Positions 44,494 through 52,362 of a DNA stretch of 64,000 nucleotides are shown here, piece by piece (position 1 is the first letter of the stretch; every line of letters begins with the position of its first letter). The notes beneath the pieces were generated by a model. The model saw only the letters and a program-made list of their open reading frames with translations. It was not told where the DNA came from and made no database searches. The position numbers and the translations under genes are program-made. The DNA comes from Burkholderiales bacterium RIFCSPHIGHO2_12_FULL_69_20. GTDB lineage: Bacteria; Pseudomonadota; Gammaproteobacteria; Burkholderiales; Burkholderiaceae_C. Location: contig MESD01000021.1 of the NCBI GenBank assembly GCA_001770815.1, forward strand, positions 1 through 64,000, read 5' to 3'.

Positions 44494-45255
44494 TCAGTCG
44501 AACTTGACCGACACGCCGGTGGTCAACAAGGTGTCGGTGGTCTTGCGGCCGGGGCCGGGCTCGCTGTTGTGGGCCAGCGCGATGCCGACGTTCAGGTTCA
44601 TCGTCTTGCTCATCGCCACCGCCAGGCCGGCGTCCCAGTTGGCGCGGAATTCACCGCGGTTCTTCAGGTTGGGCACCAGCACCAGGCGCTGCTTGGCGCT
44701 GGTGGTCTCGCTCAACTTGTGGGTCGACTCCTCGCCCAGCAGCAACGAGGCATAACCGTACGAGGTGCGCGAGGCGCCGTCGATCAGGGTGGCGGCCATG
44801 TACTTGTCGCTGGTGTAGCCCAGGCCGCCGAAAAGATCCCAGGTCAGGCTGGGCGACTTGATCAGGTGCCAGCCCAGGCCGCCGCTCAACTGGCTGCGCA
44901 GCTTCAGGTTGGAGAACTTGTTGCGCTCGAAGTCCAGGCCGCCGAAGGCGAACAGGTTGGCATTCAGGTTCTGGTCGTAGCGTCCGCCCAGGCGCAGCTG
45001 CTCGCTGGTGGCCACACCGCCCGATCGGGCGTACTGCGCATTGCCGTAGAGCGAGGCCTTGTGCTGGTCGGTGGCCTTGACCGCATCGCCGTTCAGCGAC
45101 AGGTTGCCCGCCTTGGTATTGCCCGACGAGGCGCTGGCCCCCAGGCCCAGCGCGGCGCGCCACTGGCCGTCGGTCTTGACGGTGGCCTGGGCCTGCGCCA
45201 GGCCGGCGGCGCCCAGCGCCAGGGTGGTGGTCAATACGGTGCAGATCAGCTTCAT
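44494..45255 (-). CDS. DUF481 (YdiY-like) outer-membrane beta-barrel protein
   Basis: This 253-residue protein has a signal peptide (LICTVLTTTLALGAAGLAQA, cleavage after AQA) and a DUF481 domain made of alternating strands, beginning GQWRAALGLGASASSGNTKA, which is the typical SGNT motif of this family, and ending in a C-terminal Phe-Asp-type strand (TTGVSVKFD). It is predicted to be an outer-membrane barrel of unknown function, perhaps salt-stress related as for E. coli YdiY. A CCGGGAGA ribosome-binding site lies before ATG 45255. The gene is convergent with the LuxR regulator and 67 nt downstream of the ATPase gene on the same strand. Confidence 0.92.
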   Translation of the reverse strand: MKLICTVLTTTLALGAAGLAQAQATVKTDGQWRAALGLGASASSGNTKAGNLSLNGDAVKATDQHKASLYGNAQYARSGGVATSEQLRLGGRYDQNLNANLFAFGGLDFERNKFSNLKLRSQLSGGLGWHLIKSPSLTWDLFGGLGYTSDKYMAATLIDGASRTSYGYASLLLGEESTHKLSETTSAKQRLVLVPNLKNRGEFRANWDAGLAVAMSKTMNLNVGIALAHNSEPGPGRKTTDTLLTTGVSVKFD

Positions 45256-45322
45256 GAAAGTCTCCCGGGAGTTGAACAAATGGATGCGTCGCGGCGCCCG
45301 GCGCCCGGTGCCGGCCCGCTGA

Positions 45323-46051
45323 TCAGACCGGCACGGTGTCGATCTCGGCCATCGCATGGGCCAACCACATCTTCAGGCGCTGGCGCTCCATCAGGCCCAG
45401 CCCGGGGCCGCCCTTGTCGGTGTTGTTGCGGGCCGACCAGAAGCTGGCATTGGATGCGTCGATCTTCTGCACCACCGGGTCGTGCAGGTGCTTGAGGGTG
45501 ATGACCTGGGCGCCGAAGGCCATGGCCCGCACCTGCTCGCCCGACTTGTCGAGCTGGCTGAAGTCGTCGCCACGGATCTGGTTGCGCACCAGCACGTAGC
45601 GCAGCCGGGCGCCGAACTGGTCGAGCAGGCGCGCCAGCAGGTCGACCGAGTCGCGGCCGGCGTCCATCACATGCCAGTAGTAGATCGACATGCCGTTGAC
45701 GTCGGCCAGGTCGAGCACGCCCGACTCGTCCATCCACTTCACCAGCGGCGCATGGGTCTGCGCGGCCAGGTCGACCAGCACGCGACGGCCGGGCTGCTCG
45801 GCGGCGCTTTCGACGATGGTGTCCAGCGCCTCGTAGCGGTCGGCCAGCACCGGCGACGCGTAACCGGCGTAATAGCGCAGCAGCGCGCCGTGCGAGCGGT
45901 CGGTGTCGTAGCCGACGAAGGGCATCGCGTGGTCGATGAAGTATTGCGCCAGCAGGCGCGCCACCATCGATTTGCCGACGCCGCCCTTTTCACCACCGAT
46001 CAGGTGGATCTTGGATTGCGTCAGGGTTTCGAGCGTGAGGGGCGTGGTCAT
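45323..46051 (-). CDS. Standalone MinD/ParA-like P-loop ATPase
   Basis: This 242-residue protein has a deviant Walker A of the MinD/ParA type (GGEKGGVGKS, residues 19-28, with the signature Lys22), a switch I Asp in GYDTDRSHGALLRYYAG and a VLVDLAAQTHAPLVKWMD segment for Walker B. It matches a family of plasmid or chromosomal nucleotide-binding proteins with no ParB partner nearby. No cargo gene is visible; the DUF481 gene is downstream and the Tct genes are upstream. The role is unknown: cellulose-synthesis BcsQ-type, positioning and mobilisation ATPases are all similar in sequence. ATG 46051 is chosen; the longer frame adds 30 residues that are not family-like. Confidence 0.87.
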   Translation of the reverse strand: MTTPLTLETLTQSKIHLIGGEKGGVGKSMVARLLAQYFIDHAMPFVGYDTDRSHGALLRYYAGYASPVLADRYEALDTIVESAAEQPGRRVLVDLAAQTHAPLVKWMDESGVLDLADVNGMSIYYWHVMDAGRDSVDLLARLLDQFGARLRYVLVRNQIRGDDFSQLDKSGEQVRAMAFGAQVITLKHLHDPVVQKIDASNASFWSARNNTDKGGPGLGLMERQRLKMWLAHAMAEIDTVPV

Positions 46052-46160
46052 GGGCAGGTCTCGGGCGCCGGGCGCCGTCAGTGGGGTCAGGGCCGTACTG
46101 TGCACGAGTTGGGCCGCTGCGGGTTTGCCGTGCCCGATCAAAGCCGGTCTGGATCGGCGC

Positions 46161-47654
46161 TCAGGCGCTGCGCAGCGGGGCGCGCCGCAGCAGGCGCCGG
46201 GCCAGTGGCCACAGCCAGATCAGCAGCACCAGCGCACCCAGCGCACCGGCGATCGGCCGCTCGAAGAAGGGCCAGAGCTGGCCGTCGGCCTTGACCAGGC
46301 TGCTGAAGAAATGCTCCTCCAGCATGGTGCCCAGCACCACGCCCAGGATGGTGGGCGCCACCGGGAAGCCCCAGCGCTCCATGAAGAAGGCCAGCACGCC
46401 GGCCACGCCCATGATCACCACGCCGAACAGCGTGTTGTTGATGGCGAAGCTGCCAACGATGCAGAACAGCAGGATCAGCGGCATCAGCAGCGCCGCCGGC
46501 ACACGCAGGATGCGTTTGGCCGCCAGGATGGCCATCCAGCCCAGCGGCAGCATCAGCAACTGCGCCACGATGAAGACGATGAACACCGCGTAGATGTTCT
46601 GCGGGTTCTCGACGAAGAGCATCGGCCCGGGGTTCATGTTCTTCATGTAGAGCACGCCGATGGCGATGGCGGTGATCGAATCGCCCGGGATGCCGAACAC
46701 CAGCGCCGGGATCCACGCGCCACCCAGCGCCGAGTTGTTGGCCGCGCCCGATTCGACGATGCCCTCCACATGGCCGGTGCCGAACTTGTGCGGTTCTTTC
46801 GAGAAGCGCTTGCTGATCGCGTAGCTCATCCACGCGGCGATGTCGGCGCCGGCACCGGGCAGGGCACCGATCACCGTGCCCAGCGTCGAGCCGCGCAGCA
46901 GCTGCAGCGGGTACTTCTTCAGCAGCGCCCACATGCCGGCAAACACATTGCCGAACGGCCGGTCAACGGCCATCACCGGCTTCTCGCGCGCCAGCGCAAA
47001 GCGCAGCACCTCGGCCACCGCGAACATGCCGATCATCAGCGGGATCAGCGAGATGCCGCCCATCAGCTCGGCGTTGCCGAAGGTGTAGCGCGGCGCACCG
47101 GCCGGGTTCTCCAGCCCCACGCAGGAGATCAGCAGCCCGATCAGCATCGAGGTGCAGCCCTTGAGCACGTCGTTGCCGGCGATGAAGATGGCGCTGGTGA
47201 AGCCCAGCATCACCAGCCAGAAGTATTCGAACGAGCTGAACTTCAGCGCCACCTCGGCCAGCGCCGGTGCGGCGACGATCAGCACCAGCACGCCGAAGAT
47301 GCCGCCCAGCACCGAGAACACCAGCCCGGCGCCCAGCGCCAACTCGGCCTGGCCCTTGCGGGTGAGCGCATAGGCCTCGTCCGCATAGGCCGCGCTGGCG
47401 GGGGTGCCCGGCATGCGCAGCAGCGCGCTGGGGATGTCGCCCGAGAAGATGGCCATGGCCGTGGCGGTGACGATGGCCGCCACCGCCGGCACCGGCGCCA
47501 TGAAGAAGGTGACCGGCACCAGCAACGCGGTGGCCATGGTCGCCGTCAGCCCGGGAATGGCGCCGACGAACAGGCCGTAGGTGGCCGACAGCAGGATCAC
47601 CAGCAACACATAAGGCTGAAACACCAGCCCGAAGGCGGTGGCGAGGGCGTCCAT
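46161..47654 (-). CDS. tctA: Tripartite tricarboxylate transporter large membrane subunit (TctA)
   Basis: This 497-residue inner-membrane protein has about twelve helices and typical TctA motifs: GAIPGLTATMATALLVPVTF, AIFSGDIPSALLRMPGTPAS, GSTLGTVIGALPGAGADIAA and FGIPGDSITAIAIGVLYMKN. With TctB it forms the permease of a secondary transporter that takes substrates from the periplasmic binding protein TctC. It is in the order tctC-tctB-tctA on the minus strand, with a 30-nt gap after tctB. The substrate is a carboxylate (citrate, tartrate or similar), not defined by the sequence. Confidence 0.95.
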   Translation of the reverse strand: MDALATAFGLVFQPYVLLVILLSATYGLFVGAIPGLTATMATALLVPVTFFMAPVPAVAAIVTATAMAIFSGDIPSALLRMPGTPASAAYADEAYALTRKGQAELALGAGLVFSVLGGIFGVLVLIVAAPALAEVALKFSSFEYFWLVMLGFTSAIFIAGNDVLKGCTSMLIGLLISCVGLENPAGAPRYTFGNAELMGGISLIPLMIGMFAVAEVLRFALAREKPVMAVDRPFGNVFAGMWALLKKYPLQLLRGSTLGTVIGALPGAGADIAAWMSYAISKRFSKEPHKFGTGHVEGIVESGAANNSALGGAWIPALVFGIPGDSITAIAIGVLYMKNMNPGPMLFVENPQNIYAVFIVFIVAQLLMLPLGWMAILAAKRILRVPAALLMPLILLFCIVGSFAINNTLFGVVIMGVAGVLAFFMERWGFPVAPTILGVVLGTMLEEHFFSSLVKADGQLWPFFERPIAGALGALVLLIWLWPLARRLLRRAPLRSA

Positions 47655-47684
47655 GGCCAGGCTCCGGTGCGGCGCGGGCGCCGG

Positions 47685-48149
47685 TCAATACAGGGGTGGG
47701 AGCACGCCCCAGGGCAAGGGCACCCGCAGCAGCTTGTAGAAGGCCAGGTGCACCAGCAGCGTGCCGCCCAGCGCAAAGCCGATGGCCGGAGCCCAGCCCA
47801 CCCGCAGCACGCGGAACACGGCCAGCAGGCACAGCGGCGCGATCAGCAGAAAGCCCAGCTTGTCGGCCAGCGCGATGTAGGCGGCGATGGTGGCCAGGAT
47901 CAGCAGCGCGCTGGCGATGTCGCGCCACGACGAGCTGGACGCAGCGACAGGGTCGTCGTAGGCCACGCCACGCAGGCTGCGCAGCACCAGCCCCAGCCCG
48001 CACAGCAGCAGGCCGGTGCCCACCAGTTTGGGCAGGAAGCCGGCGCCCAGTTGCTGCCCCGGCACCACCGGAAAGGCCTGCGCCGACCACAGCACCGCGG
48101 CGGCCAGCAGCGCCAGCGCAACGCCGACCCTCAGGTCAACGGCTCTCAC
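47685..48149 (-). CDS. tctB: Tripartite tricarboxylate transporter small membrane subunit (TctB)
   Basis: This 154-residue protein has four hydrophobic segments (LRVGVALALLAAAVLWSAQA, GFLPKLVGTGLLLCGLGLVL, ALLILATIAAYIALADKLGF and WAPAIGFALGGTLLVHLAFY) separated by short loops, which is the usual TctB topology. Its sequence is weakly conserved, as usual for this subunit, so the call leans on the neighbours tctC and tctA. It starts 4 nt after the tctC stop, so coupling is likely. Confidence 0.9.
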   Translation of the reverse strand: MRAVDLRVGVALALLAAAVLWSAQAFPVVPGQQLGAGFLPKLVGTGLLLCGLGLVLRSLRGVAYDDPVAASSSSWRDIASALLILATIAAYIALADKLGFLLIAPLCLLAVFRVLRVGWAPAIGFALGGTLLVHLAFYKLLRVPLPWGVLPPLY

Positions 48150-48153
48150 CGGG

Positions 48154-49152
48154 TCACTTGGCGATGCCCACGGCCGTCATCACCGCCTTCATGTCGGCAT
48201 CGCCCTTGGCCATGAAGCTGGCGAACTCGGCCGATCCGCCCCACAGCAGGCCGAAGCCGCGCTGGGCCATGAAGTCTTTGTATTCCTTGCTGTCGTAGGC
48301 CTTCTTGACGCTGGCTTCCAGCCTTGCGGCGACCGGTGCCGGCAGGCCCTTGGGGGCGGCGATGCCGCGCCAGGCGCCGGTGGCCCAGTCGGAGCCGGTG
48401 GCCTCCTTCAGCGTGGGCACGTTGGGGAACAACGCAGCCCGGCTGGAACTCATCACCGCGAGCGAGCGCACCTTGCCGGCGTCGATCAGCGAGCGTGCCT
48501 CGGGCAGCGAGCAGGGCACGAACTCGACGCCGCCGGCGGCCAGGTCCTGCAGGCCGGGGGCCGCACCGTTGCTGGGCACCCAGGGCACGGCCGCCGGGTC
48601 GACCTTGGCATCACGCAGCATGCCGGCGATGGCCAGGTGCCAGATGCCGCCCTGGCCGGTGCCCGAAGCCTTGAACTTGCCCGGGTTGGCCTTGACCGCG
48701 GCGATCACGTCGCCCACGTTCTTGTAGGGCGCATCGGCGCGCACCTGCAGCCCGGCCGGATCGAGGTTGACCAGCGCGATCGGCGTGTAGCTGGTGCCGT
48801 TGAGTTCGGTCAGTTTCTGGTGGTGCATCATCGTGATCTCGACCGTGATCATGCCGATGGTGTAGCCGTCGGCCGGCGCCCCGGCGATGGCCGAATGGCC
48901 CACCACGCCCGAGCCGCCGGTGCGGTTGACCACGTTCACCGGCTGGCCCAGGTCCTTCTCCATCAGGCTGCCGATCATGCGGGCCACCGCATCGGTGCCG
49001 CCGCCGGCACCCCAGGGCACGACCAGCGTGATCGGCCGATCGGGATACTTCTGCGCCATCGCACCGCTGGCCACGGCCGCCAGGGCCGTGCCCAGCAAGA
49101 CGCGGCGGGTGATCTTTGCCAAACGGTGGGCCGTGCCGGTGTGCTTGTGCAT
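48154..49152 (-). CDS. Tripartite tricarboxylate transporter substrate-binding protein (TctC/Bug family)
   Basis: This 332-residue periplasmic binding protein has an N-terminal signal (RRVLLGTALAAVASGAMAQ) and the Bug motifs YPDRPITLVVPWGAGGGTDA, NRTGGSGVVGHSAIAGAPAD, ASGTGQGGIWHLAIAGMLRD and FVPCSLPEARSLIDAGKVRS. Bug proteins bind dicarboxylates or amino acids by water-mediated contacts. ATG 49152 has a GGAGA ribosome-binding site about 6 nt upstream and is preferred to ATG 49170. It is divergent from urtA across 226 bp. Confidence 0.95.
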   Translation of the reverse strand: MHKHTGTAHRLAKITRRVLLGTALAAVASGAMAQKYPDRPITLVVPWGAGGGTDAVARMIGSLMEKDLGQPVNVVNRTGGSGVVGHSAIAGAPADGYTIGMITVEITMMHHQKLTELNGTSYTPIALVNLDPAGLQVRADAPYKNVGDVIAAVKANPGKFKASGTGQGGIWHLAIAGMLRDAKVDPAAVPWVPSNGAAPGLQDLAAGGVEFVPCSLPEARSLIDAGKVRSLAVMSSSRAALFPNVPTLKEATGSDWATGAWRGIAAPKGLPAPVAARLEASVKKAYDSKEYKDFMAQRGFGLLWGGSAEFASFMAKGDADMKAVMTAVGIAK

Positions 49153-49284
49153 GAAGTCTCCAATCGTCATATGAAATGAGCAGCGCCGACTCTCGCACCG
49201 TGGCGGGGCCCCTTCAACCGGGGGAAACCCAAACCCCCGCTGGGCGCGGCGCGTGCCGGGCGCGGCCTGCGTCGGGCGTGACGG

Positions 49285-49305
49285 CGTACGCCATGTGTCG
49301 TATGG
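49285..49305. promoter_or_regulatory. Dyad GCCAT-N7-ATGGC upstream of urtA (candidate operator)
   Basis: A short inverted repeat, GCCAT-GTGTCGT-ATGGC (within 49289-49305), lies in the 226-bp divergent spacer between tctC and urtA, about 75 nt before urtA. The shape fits a LuxR-type or other dimeric regulator site. The evidence is only the symmetry and position, so this is a suggestion. No sigma-54 signature (GG-N10-GC with TGGCAC and TTGC) was found in the spacer. Confidence 0.3.
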
Positions 49306-49378
49306 CCTGAATCGGGGGCGGCACCCAGACTGGCGCCATCCATTCACAGGGTGTGTTCACCCGCAGGAGAGCGCCGAC

Positions 49379-50650
49379 ATGACATCCACCCGCCGCAGCT
49401 TCACCACCTCGCTCACCGCCGTTGCGCTGGGCATGAGCCTGTACGCCTTGCCGGCCTTCGCGGCCGACACCATCAAGGTGGGCGTGCTGCATTCGCTGTC
49501 GGGCACGATGGCGATCTCGGAGACGGTGTTGAAGGACACCGTGCTGATGGCCATCGCCGAGATCAACGCCAAGGGCGGCGTGCTCGGCAAGAAGCTCGAG
49601 CCGGTGGTGGTCGACCCGGCCTCGAACTGGCCGCTGTTTGCCGAGAAGGCGCGCCAGCTGATCAGCCAGGACAAGGTGGCCGTGACCTTCGGCTGCTGGA
49701 CCAGCGTCAGCCGCAAGAGCGTGCTGCCGGTCTACGAAGAACTCAACAGCCTGCTGTTCTACCCCGTGCAGTACGAGGGCGAAGAACTCAGCAAGAACGT
49801 GTTCTACACCGGCGCCGCGCCCAACCAGCAGGCCATCCCCGCGGTGGAATACCTGATGAGCAAGGACGGCGGCGGCGCCAAGCGCTTCGTGCTGCTGGGC
49901 ACCGACTACGTGTACCCGCGCACCACCAACAAGATCCTGCGTGCCTTCCTCAAGGCCAAGGGCGTGGCCGATGCCGACATCATGGAGGACTACACCCCCT
50001 TCGGCCATGCCGACTACCAGAGCATCATCGCCAAGATCAAGAAGTTCGCCTCCGAAGGCAAGAAGACCGCGGTGGTCTCCACCATCAACGGCGACAGCAA
50101 CGTGCCCTTCTACAAGGAGCTGGGCAACCAGGGCCTGAAGGCGACCGACGTGCCGGTGGTGGCCTTCAGCGTGGGTGAGGAAGAGCTGCGCGGCGTCGAC
50201 ACCAAGCCGCTGGTGGGCCACCTGGCCGCGTGGAACTACTTCATGTCGATCAAGAGCCCGGCCAACACCGAGTTCGTCAAGAAGTGGAGCGACTACGCCC
50301 GTGCCAAGGGCATCGCTGGCCACAAGGACAAGCCCATCACCAACGACCCGATGGAAGCCACCTACATCGGCATCATGATGTGGAAGCAGGCGGTCGAGAA
50401 GGCCAAGAGCACCGACACCGACAAGGTGATCGCGGCGATGGCCGGGCAGACCTATCCCGCGCCGGGCGGCTTCATGTCCACCATGGACAAGGAGAACCAC
50501 CACCTGCACAAGCCGGTGTTCATCGGCGAGATCAAGGCCGACGGCCAGTTCAACGTGGTGTGGAAGACCAAGGGCCCGGTGGTGGCCGACCCGTGGAGCG
50601 ACTACATCGCCGAGAACAAGGGCAAGAAGAACGTCGTGCAGAAAAAGTAA
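49379..50650 (+). CDS. urtA: Urea ABC transporter substrate-binding protein
   Basis: This 423-residue periplasmic protein captures urea for the UrtBCDE ABC importer. It has a Tat/Sec-like signal with twin Arg (TRRSFTTSLTAVALGMSLYA, cleavage after AFA) and the UrtA features DTIKVGVLHSLSGTMAISET, FGCWTSVSRKSVLPVYEELN, LFYPVQYEGEELSKNVFYTG and VFIGEIKADGQFNVVWKTKG. The start ATG 49379 follows AGGAGA by 8-10 nt; the longer upstream frame lacks these features. It is the first gene of the urt operon, and a repeat lies between it and urtB. Confidence 0.97.
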   Translation: MTSTRRSFTTSLTAVALGMSLYALPAFAADTIKVGVLHSLSGTMAISETVLKDTVLMAIAEINAKGGVLGKKLEPVVVDPASNWPLFAEKARQLISQDKVAVTFGCWTSVSRKSVLPVYEELNSLLFYPVQYEGEELSKNVFYTGAAPNQQAIPAVEYLMSKDGGGAKRFVLLGTDYVYPRTTNKILRAFLKAKGVADADIMEDYTPFGHADYQSIIAKIKKFASEGKKTAVVSTINGDSNVPFYKELGNQGLKATDVPVVAFSVGEEELRGVDTKPLVGHLAAWNYFMSIKSPANTEFVKKWSDYARAKGIAGHKDKPITNDPMEATYIGIMMWKQAVEKAKSTDTDKVIAAMAGQTYPAPGGFMSTMDKENHHLHKPVFIGEIKADGQFNVVWKTKGPVVADPWSDYIAENKGKKNVVQKK

Positions 50651-50730
50651 CTCCCCCCGAAGCGGCTGACGCCGCTCCCCCCGCTGGGGGGCCACGCCAG
50701 CGGCCCGGCAGAGCCGGTTCCGCGGCGTGT
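50651..50730 (+). repeat. GC-rich hairpin repeat, copy 1 (urtA-urtB spacer)
   Basis: Directly after the urtA stop is a C-rich and G-rich hairpin (CCCCCCG...CTGGGGGG) followed by a 31-nt block (50697-50727) that is found again, without any change, at 52420-52450 inside urtC. The form (short stem-loop of C and G runs next to a fixed tail) is that of dispersed repeats common in Burkholderiales. It may damp transcription between urtA, needed in excess, and the membrane genes. Confidence 0.8.
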
Positions 50731-50790
50731 GCTTGGTTCGGCGGCTGTGGCTTTGCCACAGCTGGCCTCAGTTTCTGACCGGGCCTGCCT

Positions 50791-52362
50791 GTGTTGCGTC
50801 GACTGATTTTTCTGTTTTTCATGTTGCTCGGGGCTTCTGCCTGGGCCCTGACCCCCGAGCAGGCTGGCCGCATCGCCGCCGGTGACAGCGACGGGCGCGT
50901 GGCCGCGCTCAACGAGGTGGTGGCCACGGCCGACCCGGCGCTCGAACCCTTCGTGCGGGCGCTGCTCGACGACGAGGTCAAGACCGCCGGCGGCAAGGCC
51001 TTCATCGTGCGTGACGGCAAGGCGGTGGAGGCGGCCAGCGGCGCCGCCGCCACGCTGCCGGCCGATGCCGAGGATGCCGTCAACAACAACCGCATGCGGC
51101 GTGAGCTGGAGGCGGCGGTCGCGGTGCTGCGGCTGGTGTCGCCCGACGTGGCGGTGCGCCGCGCGGCGATTGCCGAGCTGAAGAACGATGTCGACGAGGG
51201 CAAGCTCGGCCTGATTCAGAAGGCCGAAGCCGCCGAGACCGACCCGGACCTGAAAGCTCGCCTGGGCCTGCTGCGCGCGGCGGTGCTGATCTCGTCGGCC
51301 GATCCGGCCCAACGCGCCGCTGCAGCGGCCGCATTGTCGGGCAGCAGCTCGCCGGCCACGCGCTCGCTGCTGCTGGAAAAGCTGGCCAGCGAGCAAGATC
51401 CCAAGGTCAAGGCCGCGATCCAGGCGGCCATCGACAGCGTGCAAGGCCAGCTCGCCTGGGGCGAGCGGCTGGGCGTGCTGTTCACCGGGCTCAGCCTGGG
51501 CAGCATCCTGTTGCTGGTGGCGCTGGGCCTGGCCATCACCTACGGCCTGATGGGCGTGATCAACATGGCCCACGGTGAGCTGATGATGATTGGCGCCTAC
51601 GCCACCTACCTGGTGCAGAACCTGTTCAGGCAGTACCTGCCTGGCGCTTTCGACTGGTACATCGTGCTGGCCATCCCGGTGGCCTTCCTGGCCAGCGCGC
51701 TGGTGGGCGCGGTGCTCGAGCGCAGCGTGATCCGCTGGCTCTACGGCCGCCCGTTGGAGACACTGCTGGCCACCTGGGGCATCAGCCTGGTGCTGATGCA
51801 GGGCGTGCGCAGCCTGTTCGGTGCGCAGAACGTGGGCGTCGAGAACCCGGCCTGGATGTCGGGCGGCATCCAGGTGCTGCCCAACCTGGTGCTGCCCTAC
51901 AACCGGCTCGCGATCCTGGTGTTTGCCGCCGCGGTGTTGATCGGCATGGCGCTGCTGATTGGCAAGACGCGGCTGGGGCTGTTCGTGCGCGGCGTCACGC
52001 AGAACCGCCGCATGGCCAGCTGTGTGGGCGTGAACACCGCGCGCATCGACATGCTGGCCTTCAGCCTGGGCGCGGGCATTGCTGGACTGGCGGGCTGCGC
52101 GCTCAGCCAGGTCGGCAACGTCGGGCCCGACCTGGGCCAGGGCTACATCGTCGACAGCTTCATGGTGGTGGTGCTGGGCGGCGTGGGCCAGCTGGCCGGC
52201 ACCGTGGTGGCTGCGCTGGGCCTGGGCGTGCTGAACAAACTGCTGGAGGGCTGGGCCGGTGCGGTGCTGGCCAAGATCATGGTGCTGGTGTTCATCGTCG
52301 TCTTCATCCAGAAGCGGCCGCAAGGCCTGTTCGCCATCAAAGGCCGGAGTGCTGAAGCATGA
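50791..52362 (+). CDS. urtB: Urea ABC transporter permease UrtB
   Basis: This 523-residue permease has a signal-like N-terminus (LIFLFFMLLGASAWA) and a periplasmic helical-repeat region of about 200 residues, which is characteristic of UrtB and absent from the amino-acid permease LivH. About eight helices follow, with SLGSILLLVALGLAITYGLM, GVINMAHGELMMIGAYATYL and MVVVLGGVGQLAGTVVAALG. The start is GTG 50791; ATG 50821 would cut the signal peptide. The stop overlaps urtC by 4 nt. It acts with UrtC in the inner membrane. Confidence 0.95.
   Translation: MLRRLIFLFFMLLGASAWALTPEQAGRIAAGDSDGRVAALNEVVATADPALEPFVRALLDDEVKTAGGKAFIVRDGKAVEAASGAAATLPADAEDAVNNNRMRRELEAAVAVLRLVSPDVAVRRAAIAELKNDVDEGKLGLIQKAEAAETDPDLKARLGLLRAAVLISSADPAQRAAAAAALSGSSSPATRSLLLEKLASEQDPKVKAAIQAAIDSVQGQLAWGERLGVLFTGLSLGSILLLVALGLAITYGLMGVINMAHGELMMIGAYATYLVQNLFRQYLPGAFDWYIVLAIPVAFLASALVGAVLERSVIRWLYGRPLETLLATWGISLVLMQGVRSLFGAQNVGVENPAWMSGGIQVLPNLVLPYNRLAILVFAAAVLIGMALLIGKTRLGLFVRGVTQNRRMASCVGVNTARIDMLAFSLGAGIAGLAGCALSQVGNVGPDLGQGYIVDSFMVVVLGGVGQLAGTVVAALGLGVLNKLLEGWAGAVLAKIMVLVFIVVFIQKRPQGLFAIKGRSAEA

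Noticed and set aside
49153-49378. Sigma-54 promoter for urtA
   Set aside because: I looked for GG-N10-GC with flanking TGGCAC and TTGC and did not find a convincing match.
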